Translations under genes and position numbers: made by a program
Assembly (NCBI GenBank): GCA_023375675.1
Contig: JALQBC010000004.1
Span: 1,116,001-1,180,000 of the forward strand
Direction: 5' to 3'
DNA from: Cytospora piceicola
Taxonomy: Eukaryota; Ascomycota; Sordariomycetes; Diaporthales; Cytosporaceae
DNA length: 64,000 nt
In this document: positions 20,700-31,087 of the stretch, piece by piece
Position numbering within the stretch: the first letter of the stretch is position 1
Layout: every line of letters begins with the position of its first letter
The notes under the pieces: generated by a model
What the model was told of the DNA's origin: nothing
Seen by the model: the letters and a program-made list of their open reading frames with translations, nothing else
Databases searched by the model: none

Positions 20700-22055
20700 A
20701 TGGCTTCTCAACAAGCCGTCGCCGACGTGCCCAAAGAGACGTCACCCACGACCCTTGGCAACAGTGACACCGCCAACGAGACCGACGCCAGGAACCACTC
20801 CGATCTTGAGAAGCTGGAAATACCCTCAGCTCTTAGCGGTGGGCCGTCACCTCCTCCCAATGGCGGACTCACCGCATGGCTCCAGGTCGCTGCGGGCTTC
20901 ATGCTCTTCTTCAACACATGGGGGATGATCAACACGTTTTCCGTGTTTCAAACCTACTATGAGTCGGGCAAACTGTTTTCGGCCTCTTCTTCTGACATAT
21001 CATGGATTGGCTCCATCCAATGCTTTCTCCTTCAATTCACCGGGCTCATCGCCGGGCCCATCTACGACAGAGGCTACCTCCGCCTGCTCCTCTTGACTGG
21101 TAGCTTCATGATCGTTTTTGGGCTCATGATGCTCTCCCTGTGTACCGAGTTCTGGCAGGCATTGCTGGCGCAGGCCTTCTGTATCGGCATCGGCGCCGGC
21201 CTGCTCTTCACGCCCACCGTGTCGCTGATCCCGACGTGGTTCAGCACGCACATCGGGCTCGCCGTTGGCATCGCCTCGTCCGGCTCCTCACTCGGCGGCG
21301 TCATCTTTCCCATTGTGCTCTATAAGCTCATCGGGGAGGTCGGCTTCCCCTGGGCCGTCAGGATCATCGGCTTCATCGCCCTCGCGACCTTCATCATCCC
21401 GCTTGCCGTGATGCGCGTCCGCGTGCGCGCGCCGAAGCCCCGCGCTGTCGTGGACTGGGACGCCTTCCGTGATGCGCCGTTCATGGTCTTCACTTTGGCC
21501 CTCCTGATTGTCTTCATCGGCAACGCGGTGCTCATCTTCTACATCTCCTTCTACCCGGAGGACCGTGGCTTTACCAACGAGTCGCTGGCCTTCTACATGG
21601 CGGCCATCTTCAACGCCGGGTCGGTTCTTGGGCGGATCGCCCCGAACGCGCTTTCCGACCGTATCGGCGTGTTTAACACCATTGCACCGGTCACGCTGCT
21701 CCTGGGCGTCACAGTGCTGTGCATGCTCGCTGTGCGCAACGAGGCGGGGATGATCGTTGAGGCGATCGTCACGGGCTTCTTCAGCGGGGTCGTCGTCGCC
21801 CTGCCGCCTGTGTGCTTCCGTGTGCTCACCAAGAACCCTTCCATGATTGGCACGCGTATCGGGCAGGGCTTCGCTATTGGCGGCATAGGCTTGTTGATTG
21901 GCGGGCCCAGTGCTGGTGCCATCCTCGGAAAAGGCGATTCGCTGGATTGGACTGGACTGTGGACTTATGGAGGCGTGGCGGGCTGTGTGGCTGGGCTAAT
22001 CTTCTTCTGTGTTCGAGTTATGAGGGCTGGGTTCGGGCTGAAAGTCAAGGCTTGA
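20700..22055 (+). CDS. MFS transporter, monocarboxylate porter-like
   Basis: A 451-residue protein from ATG 20700 with 12 predicted transmembrane helices. It follows the fungal MCT/MCH layout: a soluble acidic N-terminus of about 60 residues, then GGLTAWLQVAAGFMLFFNTWG, where the conserved aromatic/Trp motif leads into helix 1. SWIGSIQCFLLQFTGLIAGPIYDRGY matches the loop 2-3 region. The second half contains FNAGSVLGRIAPNALSDRIG, the repeated loop signature. The natural substrate cannot be read from sequence; relatives move monocarboxylates, riboflavin or secondary metabolites across the plasma membrane. There are no introns. The neighbour upstream is a divergent Zn2Cys6 regulator, making a regulator-transporter pair. 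Confidence 0.9.
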   Translation: MASQQAVADVPKETSPTTLGNSDTANETDARNHSDLEKLEIPSALSGGPSPPPNGGLTAWLQVAAGFMLFFNTWGMINTFSVFQTYYESGKLFSASSSDISWIGSIQCFLLQFTGLIAGPIYDRGYLRLLLLTGSFMIVFGLMMLSLCTEFWQALLAQAFCIGIGAGLLFTPTVSLIPTWFSTHIGLAVGIASSGSSLGGVIFPIVLYKLIGEVGFPWAVRIIGFIALATFIIPLAVMRVRVRAPKPRAVVDWDAFRDAPFMVFTLALLIVFIGNAVLIFYISFYPEDRGFTNESLAFYMAAIFNAGSVLGRIAPNALSDRIGVFNTIAPVTLLLGVTVLCMLAVRNEAGMIVEAIVTGFFSGVVVALPPVCFRVLTKNPSMIGTRIGQGFAIGGIGLLIGGPSAGAILGKGDSLDWTGLWTYGGVAGCVAGLIFFCVRVMRAGFGLKVKA

Positions 22056-23081
22056 TCGAGGAATAAGATCATTTGTACAATTAGAGAAAAGTGGTTCTAC
22101 GGGAGGCATTCTACCATCGACTCTTTTGTCGTTCTCGACCGGGGTCGACCAAAATGCTTCTCTAAACTTACAGGAAATGTAATGTATCTGTGTCAACATG
22201 TATGTTCACTCATAACCATCACACTTGTCGTCCCTGAATGACAGTGAGTCCCAGTGTCAGAACATGTGGGGATCTTCTGTGCTTGTGCTTGGGTATAATC
22301 AAACCATCCCCATGGGGTTTCCATATTTACCCCGGACTGATCGCCCAGTGTCAATAACCCACAAGTTGGGTGGAACATGTACTGAACAACCTTGGAAGCC
22401 CTATAGAATTTCAATTCAAGATTGACTCAGTGGTGATTTGGTCCGTATGTATTTACAGATTACATGGATACCCATCGATAAAACTAGGTAGATGTTACTG
22501 GACTCTCCCGAGGTCGATTTGCATCTGGTCCTTCCAGCACCAGATATGGATTCTTTCGCTATTTGATCGCATATCCCCTAACTCTTAGAAGTGCTCATGT
22601 GCCCAGGAACAAAACATTGTGTATGGTGCTGCTGTATCAGGTAGAGTTAATCTATACATGTATCGACGCGACAATGCTTTTGAAATAAACCTCTCCACTT
22701 ACTATGACCCACCCGAAAGACCCCTTCTAAATGTACTTCGTAGATAGGTGCTTCTAAAGGTTGAAGACTTACGAATTTCTTGTCTCAGTTATTTGCTTTG
22801 CTCTGCATAAGATCATGACAATAATAACCGACTGTGCGTCTGATTTGAGATGAAGACACCCACCATGCAAGCGGGCGGCATCGTGTTATAACGCATTGAA
22901 GTCCGAACAGGCTGAGTTCATGTACACAACATCTAGGGCTTACAATGAAGGAAACATTGGCGGGAATGAGAACGGAGATTAATTATGCGTGAAGATATGA
23001 AACCACAAAATACATTGCAAAGACCACTGGTGTGCTTCTCCTTCAAGTCTCCGGGGATGCCGTGGACTCCGTCAAAAGTCC
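22056..23081. other. Intergenic, about 1 kb
   Basis: No coding region is supported. Ordinary AT-leaning sequence. Confidence 0.5.
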
Positions 23082-24598
23082 TTACAAAACTTGCGAACAG
23101 ATGAAATCGTACCCCTTCAGGGACGCCTTCCAGCCGTCCGACTCGGGATTGCTGCTCAGGTCACAGATATGCGGTGCCCCCTCAAGGAGCACCAACTCGG
23201 CCTTAATACCTCTCGCAGCCATGGCCTGGTACGTGCCCTGGCTCTGCTGCCACGGGATCAGGTCATCAGCCGTTCCGTGGACGAAGAAGGTTGGAACGCT
23301 ATCACTGCCCTGGATTATGTGAGCACGCGGACTGGCGGCCCTGATAGTGTCGAGCGTGGGCTGCGGAAGCGCGCTCCAGTCATTGACATCTGGGTGCTTC
23401 GCTGCGGCTTACCTCTTGTTGGGCAACCCGTTCAGGATCACCGGTAATGTCTGCGCCTTCCAGTTGATGTGCAGCACAATGCGGCAGCGCGGGTCGTTCT
23501 GGCAGCGCGGGTCGTTCTGGCAGCGCGGGTCGTTCTGGCAGCGCGGATCCGAGATGGGCTCCTCCCATGCGCCCACCATGGCGTAGTTCGTGATGGGCCC
23601 ATCCTGGACGCCTTCGAGGACGTCGTACTGCTGGCCCTTGTATGCGGCGCCGTTGGGCTGGATTGGGTGCTGCCACCACTCATCCTCGTAGTCGGTAGGG
23701 GCGTAGAAGACAAGTGCTGCCTCCGGGGGCCGTAACCCGCGCTGCGGCGCTGTCCACGCCAATGACATGGCGACTTGCCCTCCCGAGGACCAGCCCACCA
23801 CCACTACCTTGTCGCCATCGACCTGGAGCCCGGACCGTTTGAGTCTAATGCTAGGTAGTTGGTAGATATTTGATAGGGCGTTCTGACCCTCTGGTGCTTT
23901 CATTTGCGCGGAAAAGTCTGCGACCTGTGCTCTAGCTTCCTGGTTGCCAATCTGAAGCAACTTCTTGGCCAGCTTGGAGTCGGGTTTGAGCCCAGCGAAC
24001 GAAGGACTTCCATGGCCTTCGGGATGTTTCTCAACGGTATTGCCTCCAGGTAAAACTTGCTGCGTAATCCATAGTATTAGTACACTGGCAGAGAATTTCT
24101 CACGATATGTGCGCATTTTCCGCATGGGAACGGACTTACACTTGGAGTGCTTTGGACTGATGAGCTCGCAGCTCCGGAACTTATAGATTGCGAAACATGC
24201 CGCCTCTTTCCAGCATTGGGCGCCTGGTCCAGATCGAATTCCGAGGTTGGGTCCACGATTGATCCGGAGCCAAGCACAACAGATCTCGCGTCTGTCATTG
24301 CACCTTAGAAAGCTGTGAGCTTGTCGATGAGCTTACGGTTTTGCTCTCGTATTTGATCCAGCCGAGGTGGCAGATGGACGGAGATCCTTTCCACAACCTG
24401 GTCTACACACCTGTGGAGCTCTGTAAATGTGTGCTCAATGTCGTCCAAGGAGTTTGCATGTGTAGATCCGGGCTGAGCGGCCGTGTGCAATTCGAGGAAT
24501 GCTACCCCAGACCACTGGTCAAGGCCTTGGTGGATACCTTGGTCGTTGTAACTCAACGACTGATAGTTAAGGAAGTCATCGAACTCCATATCTGTCAT
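23082..24598 (-). pseudogene. Broken alpha/beta hydrolase locus with upstream coiled-coil segment
   Basis: Reading down the minus strand in one frame: MTDMEFDDFL... with a coiled-coil-like stretch (LDQIREQNRKLIDKL) to TAA at 24305-24307; GAMTDARSVVLG... to 24140; a well-formed 80-nt intron at 24060-24139 (GTAAGT, TACTAATAC, TTACGCAG); then QVLPGGNTV... into the hydrolase. The hydrolase part has the nucleophile elbow VGWSSGG and APTDYEDEWW. TAA at 23409-23411 then interrupts the frame, which continues KHPDVNDW, TFFVHGTADDLIPWQQ and EGAPHICDL (catalytic Asp and His region) to TAA at 23082-23084. The oxyanion HGG half is missing. The upstream segment may be a separate gene; same-frame continuity is the reason for joining them. 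Confidence 0.65.
23485..23538. repeat. Three tandem 18-bp copies inside the hydrolase relic
   Basis: Three exact copies of CAGCGCGGGTCGTTCTGG are followed by a partial fourth. On the minus strand each copy encodes DPRCQN, inserted in frame where only one DPRC is expected between EEPIS and RIVLH. Confidence 0.85.
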
Positions 24599-25253
24599 GT
24601 CTATAGGGTACCAGGCCGGCACAAGGTATCTACCAAGGTAGGGTCTGTTGTGCTAATCCGTGGCCTATTAAGTATCAAAAGAGTATGCAAAGTTGGGGTC
24701 GGCGTGAGGTATGTAGTTTCTGTTAATGCCGACATCGTGGGCGCTGGGACATATTACATATGAACCAAGTATCAAATGGGTGTGATTCATCATATTAAAG
24801 TACTGAAGACAGCGACCAGCATCACATCAAATTGATAGGAGCTATGTCTTCGGTCATAGAAAGATAAGTGTTCCGAGCATGTTTCCCAGGTGATGTCGAG
24901 TGGAAGGAAGGAAGGAATCTACAAGTGCATTAGCGCATGCCACCGTCTCTGCCAAGGGCATCCTACATATCTGAGAACCTGGGAAGGTACAGCAGGCAAT
25001 TTCTCAGCGCCATAAGATTATCACGATAAAGACATTACCACCCTCCGCGGGAGACCGAGGGATTAACCGTGCTTTTCATCAGATGGAGGGGTGATTATCC
25101 AGTGACTAGACAGGGTTAGGGTCGCACTATCTAATCCAGGTACGCATATATGAAATCGCATGATCCTTGGATACCCTAACCCTGTTGATTGCTGATCACC
25201 TCTAACATTCTGACAAAAGGCAGCTCAATCATTGGTTAGCACCCAACACATGC
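24599..25253. other. Intergenic upstream of the endonuclease III gene
   Basis: No gene is supported. Contains the inverted telobox-like repeat listed separately and some coding-like sequence near 24620-24745 that could be a lost first exon of the relic to its left. Confidence 0.45.
25110..25185. promoter_or_regulatory. Inverted telobox-like repeat upstream of the endonuclease III gene
   Basis: ACAGGGTTAGGGT at 25110-25122 and its exact reverse complement ACCCTAACCCTGT at 25173-25185 are separated by 50 nt. Each arm contains a telomere-type TTAGGG unit. The nearer arm ends 68 nt before the ATG. Such sequences are known binding sites for Myb-type telobox factors (Tbf1/TRF-like) in fungi. Confidence 0.55.
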
Positions 25254-26534
25254 ATGGCCTCGTATGTTCTGTCACTTGCAAGAACACAACTGAGCGCCAT
25301 GGCGTCTCCGAACATGCTCCCCCATCGTATCACGCGGGCGTCACTGGCACGCTTCGCTTACAAGGGCGATGGCACAAGCTCGAAGGAGACCACAACGACT
25401 CCGGACATCGAGGACATCATACCATCGCCCGCGACCCAGACAACAGCCGTGACACGAAAGCGCAAGCACGCCGTCCTCGCCTCCTCGTCCGGATCTCCGA
25501 AGGGTACCAGAATCAAGGCCGAGGAAGTCGAGGCGACCATAACGCAGAAGATCGCCCCTGTCCCCCGCCGCGCGCGCAAACCAGCGCGCAAGACCCTCGA
25601 CCCCTCCACGGACGCCGGGACCGTAACGCCCCCGTCCGACTGGGAGGAAATGTACAACACCACAAAGGAAATGCGCCTATCCGGCGCGGCCACGAACGCC
25701 GCTGTGGACACCATGGGGTGTGAGCGCCTGGCCCTCTCAACAGCGAGCCCCCACGACCAGCGGTTCCACACCCTGGTGGCGCTCATGCTGTCCAGCCAGA
25801 CGAAAGACACGACCAATGCGGTAGTGATGCGGCGGCTGCAGACGGAATTGCCCCCGTACAAGGAGGGCGCGCCGCCGGGGCTGAATCTAGAGAACATGCT
25901 TGCCGTGGAGCCGGAGAAGTTGAACGAGCTCATCTGGGCGGTGGGGTTCCATAACAACAAAACGAAGTACATCAAGCAGTCGGCGGAGATACTCCGGGAC
26001 CAGTGGAAGGGAGACATACCAGATAGCATCGAGGGTCTAGTCGCCCTGCCCGGCGTAGGGCCGAAGATGGCGCATCTTTGCCTTTCATCGGCTTGGGGGA
26101 GGACGGAGGGAATCGGCGTCGACGTGCACGTACACCGGATCACGAACCTCTGGGGGTGGCACAAGACCAAGACCCCGGAGGAGACGAGGCTTGCGCTGCA
26201 AAGCTGGCTGCCGAGGGACAAGTGGAGGGAGATCAACTGGCTATTAGTCGGCCTGGGGCAGACGGTGTGTGCGCCCGTGGGGAGAAAGTGCGGCGATTGC
26301 GAACTTGGGCTCCAGGGGCTGTGCAAGGCTGCGGATAGGGCCAAGGTTAACCAGGGTCGAAAGCTGCGAGAGGCGATCGTAGAAGTTGGGGAAAGTAGCA
26401 ACATCGCCAAACTTGAAGAAGTGAAGATGGAGGCAGTCGCCGGCAGTCTGGACGACGTAGTAGATGTGCAAGTCAAAGAAGAAATCGAGGACGAGTCCAT
26501 ACGGCCCACGAGGAGGCGCGGGAAAAGGATTTGA
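25254..26534 (+). CDS. Endonuclease III homologue (DNA N-glycosylase/AP lyase)
   Basis: A 426-residue protein of the Nth/Ntg family, which starts base-excision repair of oxidised pyrimidines in nucleus and mitochondria. The helix-hairpin-helix is LPGVGPKMA, with catalytic Lys271, and the catalytic Asp290 lies in GVDVHVHRITN. A [4Fe-4S] loop is formed by C339, C346, C349 and C357. The last spacing is seven residues instead of the bacterial five. About 125 residues of basic, disordered N-terminus precede the domain; the first 40 (MASYVLSLARTQLSAM...) could target mitochondria, and KRKRK-like clusters the nucleus. A second in-frame ATG at 25299 could separate the two forms (inference). A telobox-type inverted repeat lies just upstream. 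Confidence 0.95.
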   Translation: MASYVLSLARTQLSAMASPNMLPHRITRASLARFAYKGDGTSSKETTTTPDIEDIIPSPATQTTAVTRKRKHAVLASSSGSPKGTRIKAEEVEATITQKIAPVPRRARKPARKTLDPSTDAGTVTPPSDWEEMYNTTKEMRLSGAATNAAVDTMGCERLALSTASPHDQRFHTLVALMLSSQTKDTTNAVVMRRLQTELPPYKEGAPPGLNLENMLAVEPEKLNELIWAVGFHNNKTKYIKQSAEILRDQWKGDIPDSIEGLVALPGVGPKMAHLCLSSAWGRTEGIGVDVHVHRITNLWGWHKTKTPEETRLALQSWLPRDKWREINWLLVGLGQTVCAPVGRKCGDCELGLQGLCKAADRAKVNQGRKLREAIVEVGESSNIAKLEEVKMEAVAGSLDDVVDVQVKEEIEDESIRPTRRRGKRI

Positions 26535-26971
26535 GCAGCGTGTCGGGTATACCGCAAAGGACAAACAACTGTTCCTGACCACCGGCCGTTTGAGCTCATA
26601 TCTGGGGGGTTTTCACGATGGATTCTGGTGTCACGCACAACCGCCTCGAATCAGTTCATGCTGGACTATCTGCATCTGTCCAGTCATAATCCGTGCCCAA
26701 GCAAGTAGGGAAAAGTCCTTCATATCTGCATTCCCCGAACGCCTTGGTATCGCAGGGAAGGCTCCTATCGAGCACTCCGCAGCCAAGCAAACTCCACCCG
26801 CCATTTTGCCATTATTATTATTTGGTCGGTTTATGAGACCAATTTCCAACTGCACGAGGTCGTCTGTTTCGGAAACTCACAGTGAAGACGTCGCGGGGAC
26901 TAGTATGTCCAGCGTGTGTCCCACCTTCCTCAGCCACCATACCACGCACACCCTTGATCGCCTGCCTCTCG
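26535..26971. other. Intergenic between convergent genes
   Basis: 3' flanks of the endonuclease III gene and the AN1 gene. No further gene is supported. Confidence 0.5.
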
Positions 26972-27278
26972 TTATACGCCCTTCACAACCTGAGTCTTCT
27001 CGCTCTCCAGGCGCGCAGCGTTGCGCTCGTGAGACTCTTGCTTGCACTGAGCCAACCAACGTTAGCTTAACCTGACCGGTTCGCCCGTCACTAGTCCCTC
27101 TAGTCGAGAGTTAATAGGGTCAATAATCACTCACGTCCTCGAGTCCGCTGCACTTGTGATCTTCTAGCAACCGGTGCTTGCCACAGAAGTGCCCATCGCA
27201 GAAGCTGCAGTCGCCGACAATGCGCTGGGCTTGGTCTCTGCAGTCCTTGAAGCTGCACCTGATTTTCTTGGTCGCCAT
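26972..27278 (-). CDS. AN1-type zinc finger microprotein
   Basis: Two exons, 27135-27278 (48 codons) and 26972-27046 (24 codons plus stop), are joined across an 88-nt intron (GTGAGT...GCTAAC...GGCTCAG) to give a 72-residue protein. The first exon is essentially an AN1 finger. RCSFKDC, GDCSFCDGHFC, GKH and EDHKC supply the Cys/His ligand pattern CX4CX9-12CX2CX4CX2HX5HXC. The second exon adds a charged helix (CKQESHERNAARLESEKTQ). Short AN1 proteins of this build occur across ascomycetes and are linked to ubiquitin/proteasome stress responses; that role is family knowledge, not shown here. The start is set by the ATG immediately before the finger. Confidence 0.88.
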
Positions 27279-28377
27279 ATTTGTGAGTGTCGAGAGAAGT
27301 GTCGAAAGTGTTGTCTGCTGGGCTGCAATGGTGGTGGATTATAATTCCGGTTGCTGTCGTGTGAATATGCAGTGTCAAGAGAAGGGAGAGCCGCAGTGTT
27401 GGGGAGGCAGTGGGTTAGACGCAGTCTGGCACTCAAGTCGTGTAAGGAGAGGAAAAGAAGAAGCACCTGGGCAGCGGAGTGAATGCGGCGGTACTTGTGA
27501 TTCGGCGCCAGCAATGAGTCGCTTCGGGCCGGGACTTGAACTGTATACAATGACACAATGACGTTTGACGAGGCTTCGGAGTTTCATATTAAAGGACAAA
27601 GATTCTAGGCCCCTGCCGTTCAAAGGTTTTCTGTGAGGACGAAAAGTACTTGAGTAAGTACTTTACAATAATTTAGCATAATCCCCGTGGGGAAGCATGC
27701 AACCGCGTGTTCTACTATATCCGTTCGTCGTTTGTTGCGCCGACTCCAGATTTATACCCAGTCTTCAACGGACGTCACATGAATGTGTATTTCCTGACTT
27801 CGACTTCAATTACGCGAGAGTACACATGCCTCAAACCTTTTCGTCTGCTCTTGTCCATATACCCATGTCTAGAGCCTGGTAATGGTCAACTGGTGATAAT
27901 GTGACAGAAGCCCTGGAGGTGTCATTCTCGTGATTTGTTATCCACGCCACGATGTCACCTGCTGTCATTAGAGAGCAACTTGATAAAAACGTAGGTCTTC
28001 GGGATTTGTTCTTCGTGGGCTCGAAGGCATTTTAGACACTGGTATTATTTTATAACTAGTCACAGGGTAGGGTATGATGGAAATGTATTTAGCAGAAGCT
28101 GTTGTTCCAACATTGGCGAGGCTTTTGCATCTACATGAGAGCTATTGTTATTTCAAAATATCTGCATGTTTTCTGAGAGATGGTATTCCAATGCCCTTCA
28201 ATATGGTCCTACAAACCTTTGATGCCCAGGCCTTTCCTTTCCCATCAAAACCCCATGTTACCACCCTTTCAGACGCCGTCTGGATGAGTTCTACAAATCT
28301 TCGGAAGCAAGAAGTTCTGAACAAGACTGATACAGATCTCCTGTGTCATTCAATAGCATTAATGTCAGGCCCTTGAA
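27279..28377. other. Intergenic
   Basis: AN1 gene promoter, then sequence with a doubtful 100-codon forward frame (28074-28376) of poor coding character. Nothing firm is seen. Confidence 0.45.
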
Positions 28378-29060
28378 TGGTCGGCTGTTAGTATTTCCTT
28401 TGTCTGTCTTCTGAAATAGTCATGTAAGTCGCAGAGGATGACAAGAACCGCAATCTTTCTGGCAAGAATCTCAGTCAGAATCTCCTGCATCTCCGGATGA
28501 CCGTCGTCGAACAAGGTGTGACGACCACGACATTCGGAATCGCGCCATTGCTGGTGCCATACGCAATCATCGTCCTTTCTGTGCTCCTCGGCTTTCAGGA
28601 GAGGAGATACTTCTGCTCCAATGCATCTTTGTAGACGATATCTACCTCTGGGCAGCTCTCTCCTATGTCAGCGAATTGCGTGAGCATGGCACACGGCTTC
28701 TCTGCGATTCGATTGAGTGTATTGGATGTCTCCGTGTCATGGAGGTCGCCCATGATGGACCTTTTCTTCTCGAAGAGTCCGAAAAGCCCGGTGTTGGCGG
28801 CAGAACGTGATACATCTAGGTAGAGGTCCCGCCCAATCCAAATGCGGCTGTCTCTGTCCTCCCTGTCGGAAGATATCAAGCACTATGGCGAATGTTCCGA
28901 GCGAAGACGGGGTAACCATCAAAGGCGCTGAAACAATGCGATTGAAACCTTTCAAAGGACCAAGTTCCGACTCGCCAGAGGTCGTCTGCCGTGAGCATTC
29001 TTGAAAATATTCATCCCACAAGGTCTTCCCCAGGTGGACGATACAACACGAACGTATCCA
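28378..29060 (-). pseudogene. Frameshifted coding relic, unknown family
   Basis: Minus-strand protein-like segments shift frame. TADDLWRVGTWSFERFQSHC and neighbours lie upstream. REDRDSRIWIGRDLYLDVSR through IVYKDALEQKYLLS occupies 28595-28870. After a stop, another frame continues with HPEMQEILTEILARKIAVLV to a TGA near 28378. Composition and helix patterns look genuine but no intact frame or clean introns can be built. The family is not recognised. Confidence 0.35.
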
Positions 29061-29695
29061 TATTCGGGTTGAATCATGCCTTGGCAGTTTTGTTGAAAGT
29101 ATCCTGACCCGGTAGGAATGTCTCAGTATTACTCCTCAAAGGCACATCAAAATGCTTCACTGACGGCCCATTTTCCGAGGGTGATCTGTGTCCGCATTCG
29201 GAAGGTGACCTCTCGTGCTTCGTGCACAGGTGTGAGATGGCTGGTGGACACCGCCGGCTGCGAAGCGGCTGATCGTTCAAGAAGAGTTGAAGATGTCTCC
29301 GCGATTCACGATGACAAGTTGATCAGAGACACATTCAGACCGATACTTGCCTCTGATCTCGGAAGGGAGGTCGATGGAACGTGGTAAGGTCCAATTAGCC
29401 TTGGAGTTGGCAAGTGTGTTGTCGGTGCAAGCATCGGAGCCCTTGCGAGTGCCTTGCGTACCTAGGTTGCATGATGGAGATCGGTGGACTGAGGAGGCAA
29501 GACGCGTTGTAGGTATTCGGGTATTCTCCGAAGTACGATGAGGGAACTCGTGCAAGGGTTTTCGTAACTGGATGGGTTGTTGGTGCAAAATACAGTGACC
29601 GGGGAAGTTCCTAGAAGGATGTTGGCCTACTGCCTGAAACTTGGGTGTGCATTGGAGAAGGAAGGCGCCTGAGCTCCAACACTAGCACCACAAGG
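29061..29695. other. Intergenic or eroded sequence left of the transposon
   Basis: Short frames on both strands with no consistent coding signal. It may be part of the relic to the left. Confidence 0.4.
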
Positions 29696-29697
29696 TA

Positions 29698-29724
29698 CAG
29701 TGGATCTCCAAAAGTCCGTGGACA
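29698..29724. repeat. Left terminal inverted repeat of the Tc1/mariner element
   Basis: Matches the right end (31059-31085) in inverse orientation with about four mismatches over 27 nt, and is flanked by TA at 29696-29697. Confidence 0.88.
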
Positions 29725-31058
29725 TTCGAATGTTGCGCACATCCGGGCCATATACCACCTAACAGAATAACAGCCATTTTGCACCTAAATTTAATCGTAT
29801 AAACATGAAAATACATAGATTTTGATAACAAATACATAGATTTCAATACTTTATATACCAGCCTTTTACCTTACGTAAGGCTTATAACCGTCGCGGTATC
29901 GAATCGATCACCCTATCAATCGTACCTTAATTAAGGTCATCCTACGCCCTTTAGGCTACCTCTTTAAACTTTAATATATCGGCCTCGTTTTTAAGCAATT
30001 CGCCTATATCAGGGTATAGTTTAGCTATAGCCCTTTTAAGCATATGCTAAACGTTCTCGATAGGGTTTAAATCGGGCGAGTGTAAAGGCTATTCGATTAA
30101 GGAAATCGTATGATAATCTATAAAATCAGCTACGGCCTTAGACTTATAAATCGGTGTATTATCCTGCTAGAAATGCCGTGTCCTATTATAAATCGGTAAA
30201 AGACCGTCCTCGAGAGCTTTAATATATAATTTAATACTATATCCCTTCCGTTTAGACCGTAGATCTTTCTCTATAACGACTAGAGGGCTTTAACTACTCT
30301 TCTAAATAGCCCCCTATATTATAATCGATATCGTCGGCTTTACGTAGGTCTTTAAGTTAACCAGATCACGTCTATATTTCTCGGAAGGGAATCGCTATAC
30401 GAAAGACGTTAGATTAGAAGGGTGGTTTTAAATACTATACTCGTTAGAGAAGATTCCTTAAGGTGATAGTCAGCGATATCCGGAACCCTCGGAAAAGGAG
30501 ATATATATTAGTTAATTCCTTTACCCTCGGAAGCTACTAACGTTAGAACCTCTGCCTAAACTATATATCAGCCCTATTTAAAGGTATCTTCTTTACGGTA
30601 GGCCGGTATATAAGGCCGGTAGTATAAATTCGTCTTTATAAGGTAGTTACCCTTATTCTTAGGTACGTGTAATTTATAAGGTCTTTTAGACTAACCTTAA
30701 GGTATAACCTTACGGATAATTTAATATAATGGTTATCCGAAGAGGTAGACTTTCTCGTACGACTAAAACGAGGTTTTAAATGCTAGGTTTAGTAGTCCTG
30801 TTAGCGATTAAGTATATTATAGACGGCCGACCGTAATAGCCTAAACAGGTCAGCTACTATAGCCTTAGAGTTTCCTAGCTTTAATACGGTTAAAACGTAA
30901 TATTTAAGCTCCGGAGAAATCTTATTTTAATTATTAGATCGAGACGAAATAGCCGATATAAAGCTTAGGGTGACAGGTGCTATAGTTGTTGTTTAATTGA
31001 AGTTGAAAGGTTAAGGGTAAAGTTCATGCAAGCACTTAAAAGGTGGTGGGGAGAAATT

Positions 31059-31085
31059 TGTCCACGGACTTTTAGAGCCCCACTG
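31059..31085. repeat. Right terminal inverted repeat of the Tc1/mariner element
   Basis: Inverse of the left end and followed by TA at 31086-31087. Confidence 0.88.
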
Positions 31086-31087
31086 TA

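Larger units (their letters stand above)
29698..31085 (-). mobile_element. Tc1/mariner (DD34E) element, RIP-inactivated
   Basis: The element is 1388 bp. Its ends are imperfect inverted repeats of about 27 nt: CAGTGGATCTCCAAAAGTCC at 29698 and, reading inward from 31085, CAGTGGGGCTCTAAAAGTCC. Each is flanked by TA (29696-29697 and 31086-31087), the target duplication of this superfamily. On the minus strand, transposase remnants include an N-terminal helix-turn-helix-like segment (SPELKYYVLTVLKLGNSKAI), QDNTPIYKSKAV and HSPDLNPIENV. The last two hold the second Asp and the Glu of DD34E, spaced 34 residues apart. Three stops (30167-30169, 30089-30091, 30047-30049) replace the family's conserved Trp, each explained by TGG to TAG. 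Strong AT bias supports RIP. Further frameshifts are likely, so it cannot encode active transposase. Confidence 0.93.

Noticed and set aside
25358..26638. 426-codon minus-strand frame opposite the endonuclease III gene
   Set aside because: The plus strand carries unmistakable catalytic and iron-sulphur motifs; the opposite frame is Ser/Arg-rich noise.
28074..28376. 100-codon forward frame
   Set aside because: No recognisable features, poor codon character, AT-rich setting.
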